Origin: Streptococcus cristatus
GTDB lineage: Bacteria; Bacillota; Bacilli; Lactobacillales; Streptococcaceae
Assembly: GCF_003943815.1 (NCBI RefSeq)
Contig: NZ_RJNA01000005.1
Coordinates: 1 to 50,002 of the forward strand
Direction: 5' to 3'
Length of the DNA stretch: 50,002 bases
Shown: positions 16,721 through 25,497 of the stretch, one piece after another
Layout of the letters: each line of letters begins with the position of its first letter
Numbering within the stretch: the first letter of the stretch is position 1
Made by a program: the position numbers and the translations under genes
The notes under the pieces: generated by a model
Database searches by the model: none
The model's input: only the letters and a program-made list of their open reading frames with translations
Told to the model about the DNA's origin: nothing

Positions 16721-17684
16721 TACCCCTTTTATGATTGGGAATGTTGAAATTCCCAACCGTACGGTTCTGGCGCCTATGGCTGGCGTAACCAACTCTGCTT
16801 TCCGGACCATTGCCAAAGAGCTGGGAGCAGGCCTGGTCGTGATGGAAATGGTCTCTGACAAGGGCATCCAGTATAACAACGAGAAAACTCTCCATATGCT
16901 CCATATTGATGAGGGAGAAAATCCCGTTTCTATCCAGCTTTTCGGTAGCGACGAGGACAGTTTAGCCCGCGCAGCGGAATTTATCCAAGAAAACACCAAG
17001 ACGGATATCGTCGATATCAACATGGGCTGCCCAGTCAACAAAATCGTCAAAAACGAAGCTGGCGCTATGTGGCTCAAGGATCCTGAGAAAATCTATAAAA
17101 TCATCAACAAGGTTCAGTCCGTTCTAGATATTCCTCTGACAGTCAAGATGCGGACAGGTTGGTCCGACAGCTCACTGGCTGTAGAAAATGCTCTGGCAGC
17201 CGAAGCGGCTGGTGTTTCAGCCTTGGCCATGCACGGCCGCACCCGTGAGCAAATGTATACTGGTCATGCTGACCTTGAGACCTTGCACGATGTGGCCCAA
17301 GCTCTTACCAAGATTCCTTTCATCGCCAACGGTGATATCCGCAGCGTGCAAGAAGCCAAACAACGCATCAAAGAAGTCGGCGCTGACGCTGTCATGATTG
17401 GCCGTGCAGCTATGGGAAATCCCTACCTCTTCAACCAAATCAATCACTATTTTGAAACAGGCGAAATCCTCCCTGATTTGACTTTTGAGGACAAGATGAA
17501 GATTGCTTATGAACACCTCAAACGCTTGATTAACCTCAAAGGAGAAAACGTAGCCGTTCGTGAATTCCGCGGACTCGCTCCTCACTACCTTCGTGGGACA
17601 TCTGGTGCAGCTAAACTTCGCGGTGCCATTTCGCAGGCTAGCACATTGGCAGAGATTGAGGAACTCTTGCAACTCCAACATTAA
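16707..17684 (+). CDS. dus: tRNA-dihydrouridine synthase (DusB-like)
   Basis: A 325-residue FMN-dependent TIM-barrel enzyme that reduces uridine to dihydrouridine in tRNA. Key blocks are [22 protein letters not shown] with the catalytic Cys (C108), [15 protein letters not shown] and NGDI. The start is GTG (16707-16709) preceded by GGAGGAA; it overlaps hslO by 14 nt, so the two are translationally coupled. hslO-dus is a conserved streptococcal pair. Terminator at 17691-17725. Confidence 0.95.
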   Translation: MTNLNTPFMIGNVEIPNRTVLAPMAGVTNSAFRTIAKELGAGLVVMEMVSDKGIQYNNEKTLHMLHIDEGENPVSIQLFGSDEDSLARAAEFIQENTKTDIVDINMGCPVNKIVKNEAGAMWLKDPEKIYKIINKVQSVLDIPLTVKMRTGWSDSSLAVENALAAEAAGVSALAMHGRTREQMYTGHADLETLHDVAQALTKIPFIANGDIRSVQEAKQRIKEVGADAVMIGRAAMGNPYLFNQINHYFETGEILPDLTFEDKMKIAYEHLKRLINLKGENVAVREFRGLAPHYLRGTSGAAKLRGAISQASTLAEIEELLQLQH

Positions 17685-17690
17685 AGAAAT

Positions 17691-17725
17691 AAAAGGAAGC
17701 ATCTACAAAGATGCCTCCTTTTTTT
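17691..17725. terminator. Bidirectional terminator between dus and the lipoprotein gene
   Basis: AAAAGGA/TCCTTTT outer stem plus GCATCT/AGATGC inner stem around ACAA, with T runs on both strands. Confidence 0.88.
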
Positions 17726-17741
17726 GCAAATTTCTTTTTTC

Positions 17742-18503
17742 TTATTTGATCAATTGAACACTGGCTACTTTACCATCAGCGCCAGTAGTGATTTGGATGC
17801 CCAATCTAGGAGCAGATGGCTCAGCAGAACCCAGCTGAGCTGTATAGCGACCATCATCCAAAGTATAGGCATATGAAGCAACATGGTAAGTATTGACAGT
17901 TCCATTCGCTGACTTGACGCTAAATTGTCCGCCTGCTGAAACAGTCACTGTACTACCTCCTGCATCTGTCCAACTGCCAGCAGCTGCAGAGAAATCTCCA
18001 TCCACCATATTCAAAACGCCTTTATAGCGAGCATTTGTTTCTGCCTGCTTGTTTTGAAGCTGACGATCAGTGGCTGGATTTTGAGCTGGTTGACTCGGTT
18101 GGGCTGGCTGAGTCGCTTGATTTGGTTTAGTTGGTTGAGTCGGCGTAGCTTGTTGACTAGGAGCTTGTTGAGATTGGCTTGGTTGAGCCTGTGTATTTTG
18201 TTGACTTTGAACTTGCTGATCCACTCCTTGTTGTGTTTGGTTTTGTGAAGGTTGAACGGATTCCACAGCTTTCTGTACTTGTTCTGCTTGCCTTACTGTT
18301 TTATTTGAAGAAGCATTGCTGCTGGCTTTTGGAGCGCTGCTAGCCTTACTAGATGAGGCAACTTTAGAGCTAGAAGAAGCTTGAACCGTCTTGCTAGAAC
18401 TTGCACTAGGGTTGGTTTCTTCTTTGTGACCACAAGCCCCTAAAAGCAAGCTAGAAGCTAGAACAGTAGCAGCCATCAATTTTGTATAAGTCTTAGTTTT
18501 CAT
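17742..18503 (-). CDS. Lipoprotein with Gln/Pro-rich linker and DUF6287-like domain
   Basis: A 253-residue surface lipoprotein. The signal peptide MKTKTYTKLMAATVLASS ends in lipobox LGAC with Cys 24 as the lipid-modified residue. Then come a Ser/Lys-rich stretch (about 32-68), a long Gln/Pro/Thr linker (about 80-160) and a compact C-terminal domain (about 170-253; GVLNMVDGDFSAAAGSW) that resembles streptococcal DUF6287. The function is unknown; the linker would carry the domain through the cell wall. The frame is open to 18611, but ATG 18501-18503 has AAAGGAGAAG before it and the promoter (18546-18574) excludes the longer form. No neighbour gives a clue. Confidence 0.8.
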   Translation of the reverse strand: MKTKTYTKLMAATVLASSLLLGACGHKEETNPSASSSKTVQASSSSKVASSSKASSAPKASSNASSNKTVRQAEQVQKAVESVQPSQNQTQQGVDQQVQSQQNTQAQPSQSQQAPSQQATPTQPTKPNQATQPAQPSQPAQNPATDRQLQNKQAETNARYKGVLNMVDGDFSAAAGSWTDAGGSTVTVSAGGQFSVKSANGTVNTYHVASYAYTLDDGRYTAQLGSAEPSAPRLGIQITTGADGKVASVQLIK

Positions 18504-18545
18504 TTTCTTCTCCTTTGTAACATTCGGAAATCTTTTTGTAATATT

Positions 18546-18574
18546 ATTGTAACACTTGCAATAAAGTATGTCAA
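18546..18574 (-). promoter_or_regulatory. Promoter of the lipoprotein gene
   Basis: TTGACA (18569-18574), 17-bp spacer and TACAAT (18546-18551) on the minus strand, a near-consensus promoter. Confidence 0.85.
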
Positions 18575-18682
18575 CTAGATAAATGGAATTTTTCAAAAAT
18601 TTTTGAAGCAAATAGCATCCGGAACTTAGGCCTCCTCTCTTCTTCAGCAGATATGTCGCTACTTTTATATTCGTAATAAAAA

Positions 18683-18710
18683 TAAAAAAAGCAGAACATT
18701 TTTGTCCTGC
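18683..18710 (-). terminator. nadR-pnuC-nrtR terminator
   Basis: GCAGAAC (18691-18697) pairs imperfectly with GTCCTGC (18704-18710), followed on the minus strand by seven T. Confidence 0.8.
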
Positions 18711-18736
18711 AAGTAAACTATATCATCAATTTTCTT

Positions 18737-19525
18737 TTAATCCGATTTTTCTGTCTTCAGTTTATAAACTTTTCTCGGTTTCTTCTTAGGCACGCGCTTG
18801 ACACCGGCCTCTTCCAAGTATTCTCCAAATTTAACTAGAAAATTATTGCTGACGATAGGTCGTCTAGGCGAGATAAGATTGACCAGCTCGGTCCCTTCAT
18901 AAACAGTAAACGGTGATTCCAGCAGATGGAGAAAAGTTGGATTCCAGTCAAGTCGCCCCTGAATCCGCTTGATAGATTCCAGCAGAATTTGGTAGTGGTC
19001 AAAGGCAAAGTCCTCTGCTGTCAGGATTCGCTCACCGTCTCTAAAACTCCTTGTCTTAAAGTCAACATCAAGAAAGGTGACTTCCTTGGCATCATCCCCA
19101 GCTTGTACTTGGTCTACTGCTATGGCCGGCAGATAAACCAGATGGGCAATGGTGATGACCCAACCTCGCGGATCACGTCCTGGAGTGGAAACCGTCATCA
19201 GCTGTTCCACCTTTTCCAGCGGTATCTCCAGCCCTACCTCTTCCTTTACTTCCCGAATGCAGGCCTGATAGGCATCCTCATGCTTGTCTACAAAACCTCC
19301 GACTAAAGCATATTTATTTTGATAAGGGTGAGCCTTGCGCTGGATGACCAAGAGTTTTATCTGACCTTCCACGAAACAGTAGGCTACCATATCTGCTGTT
19401 ACGCTAGGTGTCTCATACTTGGGCAAATCCTGTGTCTTGTACCATGCCAAAAAGGCGGATTCATCCACCATTGTTTCATAGTACTCTTTTTCTGACATTC
19501 CCGCTGGGATATCCTGTTTGGTCAT
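18737..19525 (-). CDS. nrtR: NrtR-type Nudix regulator of NAD metabolism
   Basis: A 262-residue protein with an N-terminal Nudix domain and a C-terminal winged-helix part, the NrtR architecture. The Nudix box is complete: G77-x5-E83-x7-R91-E92-x2-E95-E96-x-G98. NrtR repressors sense ADP-ribose or related NAD breakdown products and control NAD salvage genes. A complete box suggests the protein could still hydrolyse ADP-ribose. It is the last gene of an operon with nadR and pnuC, the expected targets, and so probably autoregulates. A basic tail (KRVPKKKPRKVYKLK) may contact DNA. Confidence 0.8.
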   Translation of the reverse strand: MTKQDIPAGMSEKEYYETMVDESAFLAWYKTQDLPKYETPSVTADMVAYCFVEGQIKLLVIQRKAHPYQNKYALVGGFVDKHEDAYQACIREVKEEVGLEIPLEKVEQLMTVSTPGRDPRGWVITIAHLVYLPAIAVDQVQAGDDAKEVTFLDVDFKTRSFRDGERILTAEDFAFDHYQILLESIKRIQGRLDWNPTFLHLLESPFTVYEGTELVNLISPRRPIVSNNFLVKFGEYLEEAGVKRVPKKKPRKVYKLKTEKSD

Positions 19526-19582
19526 GAATTTCTCTTCCTTTCCTAAACTATATTTTCTATCAAAAATCCTCCAAATCTTGCT

Positions 19583-20398
19583 CTAAGCTTTCGTCACTGC
19601 CTTGGTCCACTGATACCAGCCAACTATACTATTGAGCGTATAGACCCAGTACATAGCTTGGATATGGAGGTTGTTGCCCCACCAGAGGTAGATACTGAAG
19701 AGATTGGTCGCAATCCAGAAAATCCACTGCTCGCGATAGAGACCCGTCATGAGAAGCTGGCCGATGCCATTGGTCGCATCTGTCACGCTATCACGGAAAG
19801 GCCGGTGACTGTGAATACTCTTATAAGCAAAGCCCATACCAATCCAAATCAAGGCGGTCAAGGCCAAATATTTAAGCCAGCCACGCCAGTCTAACTTCTT
19901 AGCTTCAAAATGAGACGGCTCTGTCTTATCTTGTTCATTGACTCGGTTGGACAGCCAAGTATAAAGGCCAATCGGCTGCATGATAAAGAAGTAAACCGTA
20001 GTCAGCACTTCTCCATAAAAGCTAGCCTGAAAGGACAAAATGAGATAAATTGCCGAATTAACAGCTCCAAAGAGGTAATTGCTGGCCCGCCCCTCAGCTA
20101 CTAAGATGACGCAGACGATGCCTGTCCAGGAAGCAAAGAGTCCCAACCAGTCATGCTGCTCCTGCCCACTGGTAAACTCCAAAATGAAGGGCAGACTGGA
20201 AAGAGCGATCAAGTAGAGCCATTGAGACAAGCTACGCCCGCCAAATAAATCCTGCCAGAGCAATTTGGCAATACCGCTAAAACCCTGTTCTTTAGCTGCT
20301 GCACAGACATTCTGAAAATTCCGAGCAAAGGTTTGAGATTTTTGTTTTAGTCCTGCGGAGAGAGCTGCAGGTGAGAGTTTTTGATTTTTTACTACCAT
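19583..20398 (-). CDS. pnuC: Nicotinamide riboside transporter PnuC
   Basis: A 271-residue integral membrane protein with about seven transmembrane helices, preceded by a 50-residue cytoplasmic N-terminus. Blocks such as NYLFGAVNSAIYLILSFQASFYGEV, YTWLSNR and NLFSIYLWWGNNLHIQAMYWVYTLNSIVGWYQW contain the Trp/Asn residues that line the substrate site of PnuC. It passes nicotinamide riboside, which NadR traps by phosphorylation. It lies 21 nt after nadR and 57 nt before nrtR. Confidence 0.93.
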   Translation of the reverse strand: MVVKNQKLSPAALSAGLKQKSQTFARNFQNVCAAAKEQGFSGIAKLLWQDLFGGRSLSQWLYLIALSSLPFILEFTSGQEQHDWLGLFASWTGIVCVILVAEGRASNYLFGAVNSAIYLILSFQASFYGEVLTTVYFFIMQPIGLYTWLSNRVNEQDKTEPSHFEAKKLDWRGWLKYLALTALIWIGMGFAYKSIHSHRPFRDSVTDATNGIGQLLMTGLYREQWIFWIATNLFSIYLWWGNNLHIQAMYWVYTLNSIVGWYQWTKAVTKA

Positions 20399-20419
20399 TC
20401 TATTTTACCACTTTCTTTT

Positions 20420-21478
20420 TTAATCTGCTTGATAAATCATGTCGATCGCTTCTTTAGCCGCCTGATAATTATCCAAATAACTGTTAGCCAGATAGACCGT
20501 CGGAATATGAGCCAAACACTGCTCTTTCAGCTTTTTCAGATAGCTTGAAAAATCACTGCGGATAGCCTCGTCCGCCATGCTCATGTCACGAAAGCCATCG
20601 TTGACATAGGTGCCGACCGGCTCAGCAAAGAGAATCAAATCCCATTTTTCCTTGGCCAAAATACTAGCAAAGAGATTGTCAAAGGTATCTGTCTCCTCGT
20701 CTTGAACGGGACTTTCTTTCAGATAGTAATCATAGTAAGCCTTGGTTACTAGCGAATTTGTATCGGCCACGACCAGACCACGGTTGGCGCTGCTGTCAAT
20801 CAAGCGGGAAGTCTGAGCATATTGTCCCAAGAGCAGATAATAATAGTCCTTAGGTGTCAACTCATCGTCTCGCACATTGTTCTGAATCTGGTACTCCCGA
20901 GCATATTCTAGACTGACCGGAGCATCATAGAAGCGAGCTAAATCCTTGGCCAAGGTCGTTTTACCATTGCTGGCACTGCCCATAATCAGCACTTTCTTGG
21001 TAAAGTGACGGCGGAAAGGTTGGGCGATATATTTCCAATAAAGGCTAGGATTTTCCCGAATCATCGTAGCTGAAATCCCAAACTGCCGCTCCTCAAAAGA
21101 AGTTTTGAAGCCACGCTTTTCCAACTCTGCCTGATAGTCAGCCTCTCCGACAAAGAAAATCAACTCCTCGCCTTCTGAATCATAACCCACCAAGTCCAAT
21201 AAAGCGGGCAACCACTGAGCCCAACCCAGAGGATAGCGAGGGAAAGACGTTTCGTCTAGTCTATAAACCTGAGTCAGTTCATCATCTGCGAAGGTCTCAC
21301 GAGTATAACGGAATCGCTTCTGCAGAGATAGACCTACTTCCTCGCCACGGTCTCCCTGATAGCCAGAAACCACCACGCGCACTTTGTCATAAGAACGCTT
21401 AGCCTTCTGAATCAAATCGATATGCCCCTGATGCAAGGGAGCAAAGGTTCCAAAGACGATTGCAATTTTTTCTTTCAT
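20420..21478 (-). CDS. nadR: Bifunctional NMN adenylyltransferase / nicotinamide riboside kinase
   Basis: A 352-residue enzyme that converts imported nicotinamide riboside to NMN and then NAD. The N-terminal nucleotidyltransferase shows GTFAPLHQGH (HQGH, residues 16-19) and ISATMIR (135-141). The C-terminal kinase shows the P-loop GSASNGKT (167-174) and LEYAREY. The N-terminal helix-turn-helix repressor domain found in enterobacterial NadR is absent, which fits with separate regulation by NrtR. First gene of nadR-pnuC-nrtR. Confidence 0.95.
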   Translation of the reverse strand: MKEKIAIVFGTFAPLHQGHIDLIQKAKRSYDKVRVVVSGYQGDRGEEVGLSLQKRFRYTRETFADDELTQVYRLDETSFPRYPLGWAQWLPALLDLVGYDSEGEELIFFVGEADYQAELEKRGFKTSFEERQFGISATMIRENPSLYWKYIAQPFRRHFTKKVLIMGSASNGKTTLAKDLARFYDAPVSLEYAREYQIQNNVRDDELTPKDYYYLLLGQYAQTSRLIDSSANRGLVVADTNSLVTKAYYDYYLKESPVQDEETDTFDNLFASILAKEKWDLILFAEPVGTYVNDGFRDMSMADEAIRSDFSSYLKKLKEQCLAHIPTVYLANSYLDNYQAAKEAIDMIYQAD

Positions 21479-21520
21479 ACGCTTAACCTTTTTATTATAT
21501 TTTATTCTTTCTATGATTTT

Positions 21521-21574
21521 ATTATAAACTATATTTTTCTTTTGTCAATAGTTTTTTATAAAATTTTATAAAAA
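21521..21574 (-). promoter_or_regulatory. nadR operon promoter and AT-only palindrome
   Basis: TTGACA (21543-21548), 16-bp spacer and TATAAT (21521-21526) on the minus strand. Just upstream of the -35, positions 21553-21574 form a perfect 22-bp palindrome made only of A and T (arms centred on AAAA/TTTT). It could be the NrtR operator or simply an UP-element-like AT tract. Confidence 0.65.
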
Positions 21575-21605
21575 TATTTTTCAGACACTTTAAAACTGCA
21601 TTAAG

Positions 21606-21652
21606 CGCAAAAAAAGAACCTAATATCTTAAGCATCAGATTCTTTTTCTACA
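21606..21652 (-). terminator. Terminator of the ECF-S / DUF4430 operon
   Basis: AAAAAGAA...TTCTTTTT stem with partial inner pairing; T run on the minus strand. Confidence 0.65.
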
Positions 21653-21656
21653 AGAT

Positions 21657-22058
21657 TTATTGCTGATAGACTTCTTGATAGAATTCTAGCTTGTCTCCAT
21701 CCTTGAGCGTGATTTGATTGGCGCCCTTAGGAGCCATTTCTCCGTTGACCTTAAACATCCAGTAGAGGCCCTTTGCTTCATCCTGAGCATGACCATCAAT
21801 CGAAGTGATAAAACCATCTTTTTCTTCGACCTTATAGGCCTTCTTCAAAGCATCCATAGCTGTCTTTCCTTCTTCAACAGCCACCGTTTTCTCGCTCTTC
21901 TTCTGACCTTCTGGTGCAATACTGATGCTGATTTTCAGTTCCTTTTTGACGGAAGAAGCAGCCGAACTAGAGCTGGTATCGTTTTTTGTTTGATTATTGC
22001 TACAGCCCACTAAAAAGAGAGCAAAGGCAAGCGTAAGTAAACTAAAGATTTTTTTCAT
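21657..22058 (-). CDS. DUF4430 lipoprotein
   Basis: A 133-residue lipoprotein: signal peptide with lipobox LVGC (Cys 19), a Ser-rich linker, then a DUF4430 domain (about 42-133) containing TAMDALKKAYKV, GLYWMFKVNG and DGDKLEFYQEVYQ. DUF4430 is related to the C-terminal domain of cobalamin carriers (transcobalamin/intrinsic factor) and occurs beside ECF transporter S components. Its gene overlaps the upstream S-component gene by 17 nt, so both are made together. A role in capturing a corrinoid or similar vitamin outside the membrane is inferred. Confidence 0.85.
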   Translation of the reverse strand: MKKIFSLLTLAFALFLVGCSNNQTKNDTSSSSAASSVKKELKISISIAPEGQKKSEKTVAVEEGKTAMDALKKAYKVEEKDGFITSIDGHAQDEAKGLYWMFKVNGEMAPKGANQITLKDGDKLEFYQEVYQQ

Positions 22059-22524
22059 GATAAAGTCTCCTTAAAATAAAATACAAGATAGGATAGAAGA
22101 GCATCGTGGACCAGGCGTGGGCTAGATTGAAGCCTGCTCCCGCTGCCACATAGGTCCACCAAGGCATTTGATAAATCAAAGCTGTGATACCATCAATCAC
22201 AAGACCATAGCTAAAGGCTAAAAGCAAGGCCAACATACTCTGACCAAACAATCCTAGTCGCCGATACAGCAGGTACCATAGACAAATGACCACCGCAAAG
22301 GATAAGATCTGGAAAAGGACCCAAGGCCCCATTCCAAAGAGGAAAGAAGATACAAAGATACTGATAGACATGACCAGAAGCGAGCCCTTCAAGTCCTCAA
22401 AATCCACCAAGAGAAAATACAACGCTGTAATCGGCTTGATATTGGGCAGGCCGGCAAAGGCATAGCGAAGTACGACGCAGAGCGCTGCTAGAAGAGCGAT
22501 TCGAGTAAGGTAACGAAGAGACAC
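22042..22524 (-). CDS. ECF transporter S component
   Basis: A 160-residue, strongly hydrophobic protein with about five to six membrane helices. The N-terminal helix TRIALLAALCVVLRYAF carries the small-residue pattern (AxxxA-like) that S components use to dock on the EcfT subunit. The energising EcfA/EcfT subunits are not in the window, as expected for the shared group II system of Firmicutes. The overlapping DUF4430 lipoprotein suggests a cobalamin-type substrate; the specificity cannot be read from this sequence alone. A weak promoter candidate (TTGCTA-18-TATCAT) lies upstream. Confidence 0.8.
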   Translation of the reverse strand: MSLRYLTRIALLAALCVVLRYAFAGLPNIKPITALYFLLVDFEDLKGSLLVMSISIFVSSFLFGMGPWVLFQILSFAVVICLWYLLYRRLGLFGQSMLALLLAFSYGLVIDGITALIYQMPWWTYVAAGAGFNLAHAWSTMLFYPILYFILRRLYHEKNL

Positions 22525-22608
22525 AGTTTCCGCCTTTCTAAACGATATTCTTCAGTATGATAACACGGTTCTGACTAGCCTAGCAAGAATGCTAAGTAAA
22601 TCAGCTTT

Positions 22609-23049
22609 TTATGTATCCTGTCGAATCATCTCCGTTAGTCCTTGATCTCGGTAAAGCAGATCATTTCTAACTGAAAATCCCAGCTCCTGCCAAAAACGGT
22701 TGCCCAGTTCATTTCTTTCAAAAACGACCAGCGATACTTTATGGATACCAAGTCTTTTCACTGCTGACAAGGCCTGTTCGACCAGAGCTCTGCCTACTCC
22801 TTTTCTACGAAAATATGGATGGACAGCTGTATGATAAATGTACGCTCTACGTCCATCTGTGCCAACTAGAATAGCACCTATAAAGCTCTCCCCTTCCAAG
22901 GCAACCAGACAGGTCTCAGGATTGCGCTTCAAAAAGCGGGCAATCCCTTCTTCAGAGTCATCTAAGTTATTGAGCCCCATACCAGCGCAAGAGAGCCACA
23001 GCTGGTAAACAGAGGCATAATCCTTTTCTGTCATCACACGAATTTCCAT
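22609..23049 (-). CDS. GNAT family N-acetyltransferase
   Basis: A 146-residue acetyltransferase of the GNAT fold, with the acetyl-CoA binding block VHPYFRRKGVGRALVEQAL and the C-terminal FERNELGNRFWQELGF. The substrate is unknown. ATG 23047-23049 is preferred, because the in-frame ATG nine bases earlier abuts the GGGAGG ribosome binding site with no spacing. It lies 14 nt after clpC and is probably the third gene of the ctsR operon. Confidence 0.85.
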   Translation of the reverse strand: MEIRVMTEKDYASVYQLWLSCAGMGLNNLDDSEEGIARFLKRNPETCLVALEGESFIGAILVGTDGRRAYIYHTAVHPYFRRKGVGRALVEQALSAVKRLGIHKVSLVVFERNELGNRFWQELGFSVRNDLLYRDQGLTEMIRQDT

Positions 23050-23063
23050 TGCACACATCCTCC

Positions 23064-25493
23064 CTAAGTCATTTCAAATTTGAGTTGACCGTTTTTGACA
23101 CCAACTTTAAGCGTTTGACCAGCTGCCAAATCTCCAGTCAGGAGCAACTCAGACAGCTTGTCCTCCACCTGCGTCTGCAGGGTACGGCGCAGCGGCCGCG
23201 CTCCCATTTCTGGATCGTAACCTTCCTGAGCCAGCAATTTCAGGGCACTAGCTTGGAATTTAAGTACGATGCCTTGCTCTGCCAGACTCCCAATCAACGG
23301 TTGCACCATAATCTTGACCACTTCCTGCATATCCTCAGCAGACAGACTGTGGAAGACCACCTTTTCATCAATTCGATTGATAAATTCAGGCCGGTAGGTC
23401 TTTTTCAATTCTTCCAGAATTCGTTTTTCCATATTAGCCTGATCAAAGCGGATATCACGCGCCCCAAAACCAACCGTCTTATCATCCCGCAAAGCCGTTG
23501 CCCCCAGATTGCTGGTCATGATAATGATGGTATTGGAGAAGTCCACCTTGCGGCCCTTGCTATCGGTCAGCTGACCATCATCCAAGACCTGCAAGAGGAC
23601 ATTGAAAATATCTGGATGAGCCTTTTCTACCTCGTCAAAGAGAAGAACTGAATATGGACGGTTGCGAACCTTTTCCGTCAATTCGCCGCCTTCCTCATAG
23701 CCTACATAGCCTGGAGGCGCCCCGTTAAGACGACTGGCTGCGAATTTCTCCATATATTCACTCATGTCAAAGCGAATCAGGGCGGATTCATCATCAAAGA
23801 GAACTTCTGCCAAGGCTTTAGCCAGCTCAGTCTTTCCGACACCCGTTGGCCCTAAGAACATAAAGGAACCAATTGGGCGTTTGCCGGTGCGGATGCCCGA
23901 TTGATTGCGACGAATAGCCCGACTGACAGCCGAAACTGCCGCATCCTGCCCGATAACTCGTTTGTGTAGTTCTTTTTCCAAATTGAGATATTTTTTGGCA
24001 TCTGTCTGAGTTAATTTCTGCACAGGAATACCAGACAAGCGGCTGAGAGTCTCCAGGATATCTCCTGCTTCCACTTTCAGCTTGTAAACAGTTGGCTCCT
24101 GCTCTTTTGCCAGTAGCTGGCCGACTTTTTTCAACTTTCCAGCCATCAAAGCCTGATCCACAGGCGTCAAATCCGACTGTTTATAATTCTGCGGTCCTTT
24201 GTTCTGCACAGTTGCACTGGCCTCATCCAAAAGGTCAATAGCAGAGTCTGGCAAATGCTTGCTGGTCAGATAGCGATGAGCATACTTGACCGCTGTTTCA
24301 ATGGCCTGATCACTAATCTGCACCTTATGGTGATCCTCATAACTCTTTCTCAAACCTTGCAAAATAGCAATGCTGTCGGCCACAGTAGGCTCTTCAATGG
24401 TTACCTTGGCAAAACGCCGAGACAGAGCAGCATCTTTTTCGATATGTTTCTGATACTCTTCCTGCGTCGTAGCACCAACTGTTCGCAAGGTTCCCCGAGC
24501 CAGAGCCGGTTTCAGGATATTGGCCGCATCCAAGGTCGAATCTATCCCGCTGCCAGAGCCCATGATGGTATGCAGCTCATCGATAAAGAGGATGACATGG
24601 CCGTCTTCTTCGATGTCATTGATGATATTGTTCATCCGCTCTTCAAAGTCTCCGCGGAAACGAGTCCCAGCAACGACATTCATCAAGTCTAGTTCCAAGA
24701 CGCGCATCTTGGCAAGTTCAGCTGGAACCTGACCAGCTGCTACGCGTTGAGCCAAGCCTAGTGCCAGAGCCGTTTTACCGACCCCCGCATCACCGACTAA
24801 CACTGGATTATTCTTTGTCTTGCGGCTGAGGATCTGAAGCATTCGAGAAATTTCTTCATCTCGCCCGATAACTGGTTCCAGACGACCAGCCCGAGCCAGT
24901 TCTGTCAAATCCCGAGTATAGTCTTCCAGGCCACCGCTAGTTGAAGGAGGCATGCCCATCATATTCGCCATGGTTTGTTTGGCAGAAGCCGTGTTTTTAT
25001 TTAGCGAGCGGATCGATTTGATTTCCTCTCTGCCCCAGCCAGCACGCTGCTCCAAAACCTTTCGTAAATCACTGAACCGAGGAGCTGCACTCTTATCATC
25101 ATAGCCGAAACCTGCAGCTTCTAACACACGAGCTGCCAAGGTTCCACGATCAAATAGCATGGCTAGGAGCAGGTGTTCTGTCCCTAGGCTTTTAGCATGG
25201 ACGGCTTCCGCAATCTGCCCTGCTTGAGCAAAGAGCTCCTCCAAACGGTGAGAGAAAGGCAATAAGTCAAAACCACCCTGTTTTTGGTACTCTTTTCCAG
25301 TAATGTCAAAGGCTGCTTCTTCCAGTTTATCTACTTCAATAGGGAATTCATTTAGAACCGAGCCTGCAACGCTGTAGGGATTATTAGTCAGAGCCATCAG
25401 CACCTGCCACGATTCTAAATAATCAGTAGCAAAATGACCAGCTAAGAGCTGAGCCGCTTCTAAGCTTTCCACTAAAGCTTTTGAATAATTCAT
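23064..25493 (-). CDS. clpC: ATP-dependent Clp protease ATPase subunit ClpC
   Basis: An 809-residue Hsp100 unfoldase. Order: N-terminal Clp repeat domain (1-150), AAA+ domain 1 with GDAGVGKT (234-241) and ILFIDEL, a short middle region, then AAA+ domain 2 with GPTGVGKT (548-555). TVGFGARD in the second domain supplies the [LIV]GF loop that docks ClpP, so it should feed a protease. It is encoded just after its repressor ctsR (4 nt between them), under the CtsR box at 26011-26027, and so should be induced by heat and protein-damaging stress. Confidence 0.97.
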   Translation of the reverse strand: MNYSKALVESLEAAQLLAGHFATDYLESWQVLMALTNNPYSVAGSVLNEFPIEVDKLEEAAFDITGKEYQKQGGFDLLPFSHRLEELFAQAGQIAEAVHAKSLGTEHLLLAMLFDRGTLAARVLEAAGFGYDDKSAAPRFSDLRKVLEQRAGWGREEIKSIRSLNKNTASAKQTMANMMGMPPSTSGGLEDYTRDLTELARAGRLEPVIGRDEEISRMLQILSRKTKNNPVLVGDAGVGKTALALGLAQRVAAGQVPAELAKMRVLELDLMNVVAGTRFRGDFEERMNNIINDIEEDGHVILFIDELHTIMGSGSGIDSTLDAANILKPALARGTLRTVGATTQEEYQKHIEKDAALSRRFAKVTIEEPTVADSIAILQGLRKSYEDHHKVQISDQAIETAVKYAHRYLTSKHLPDSAIDLLDEASATVQNKGPQNYKQSDLTPVDQALMAGKLKKVGQLLAKEQEPTVYKLKVEAGDILETLSRLSGIPVQKLTQTDAKKYLNLEKELHKRVIGQDAAVSAVSRAIRRNQSGIRTGKRPIGSFMFLGPTGVGKTELAKALAEVLFDDESALIRFDMSEYMEKFAASRLNGAPPGYVGYEEGGELTEKVRNRPYSVLLFDEVEKAHPDIFNVLLQVLDDGQLTDSKGRKVDFSNTIIIMTSNLGATALRDDKTVGFGARDIRFDQANMEKRILEELKKTYRPEFINRIDEKVVFHSLSAEDMQEVVKIMVQPLIGSLAEQGIVLKFQASALKLLAQEGYDPEMGARPLRRTLQTQVEDKLSELLLTGDLAAGQTLKVGVKNGQLKFEMT

Positions 25494-25497
25494 ATTC

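Noticed and set aside
17742..18503. CRISPR-like or tandem DNA repeat in the lipoprotein gene
   Set aside because: The repetition is low-complexity Gln/Pro/Ser coding sequence with no spacer-repeat regularity.
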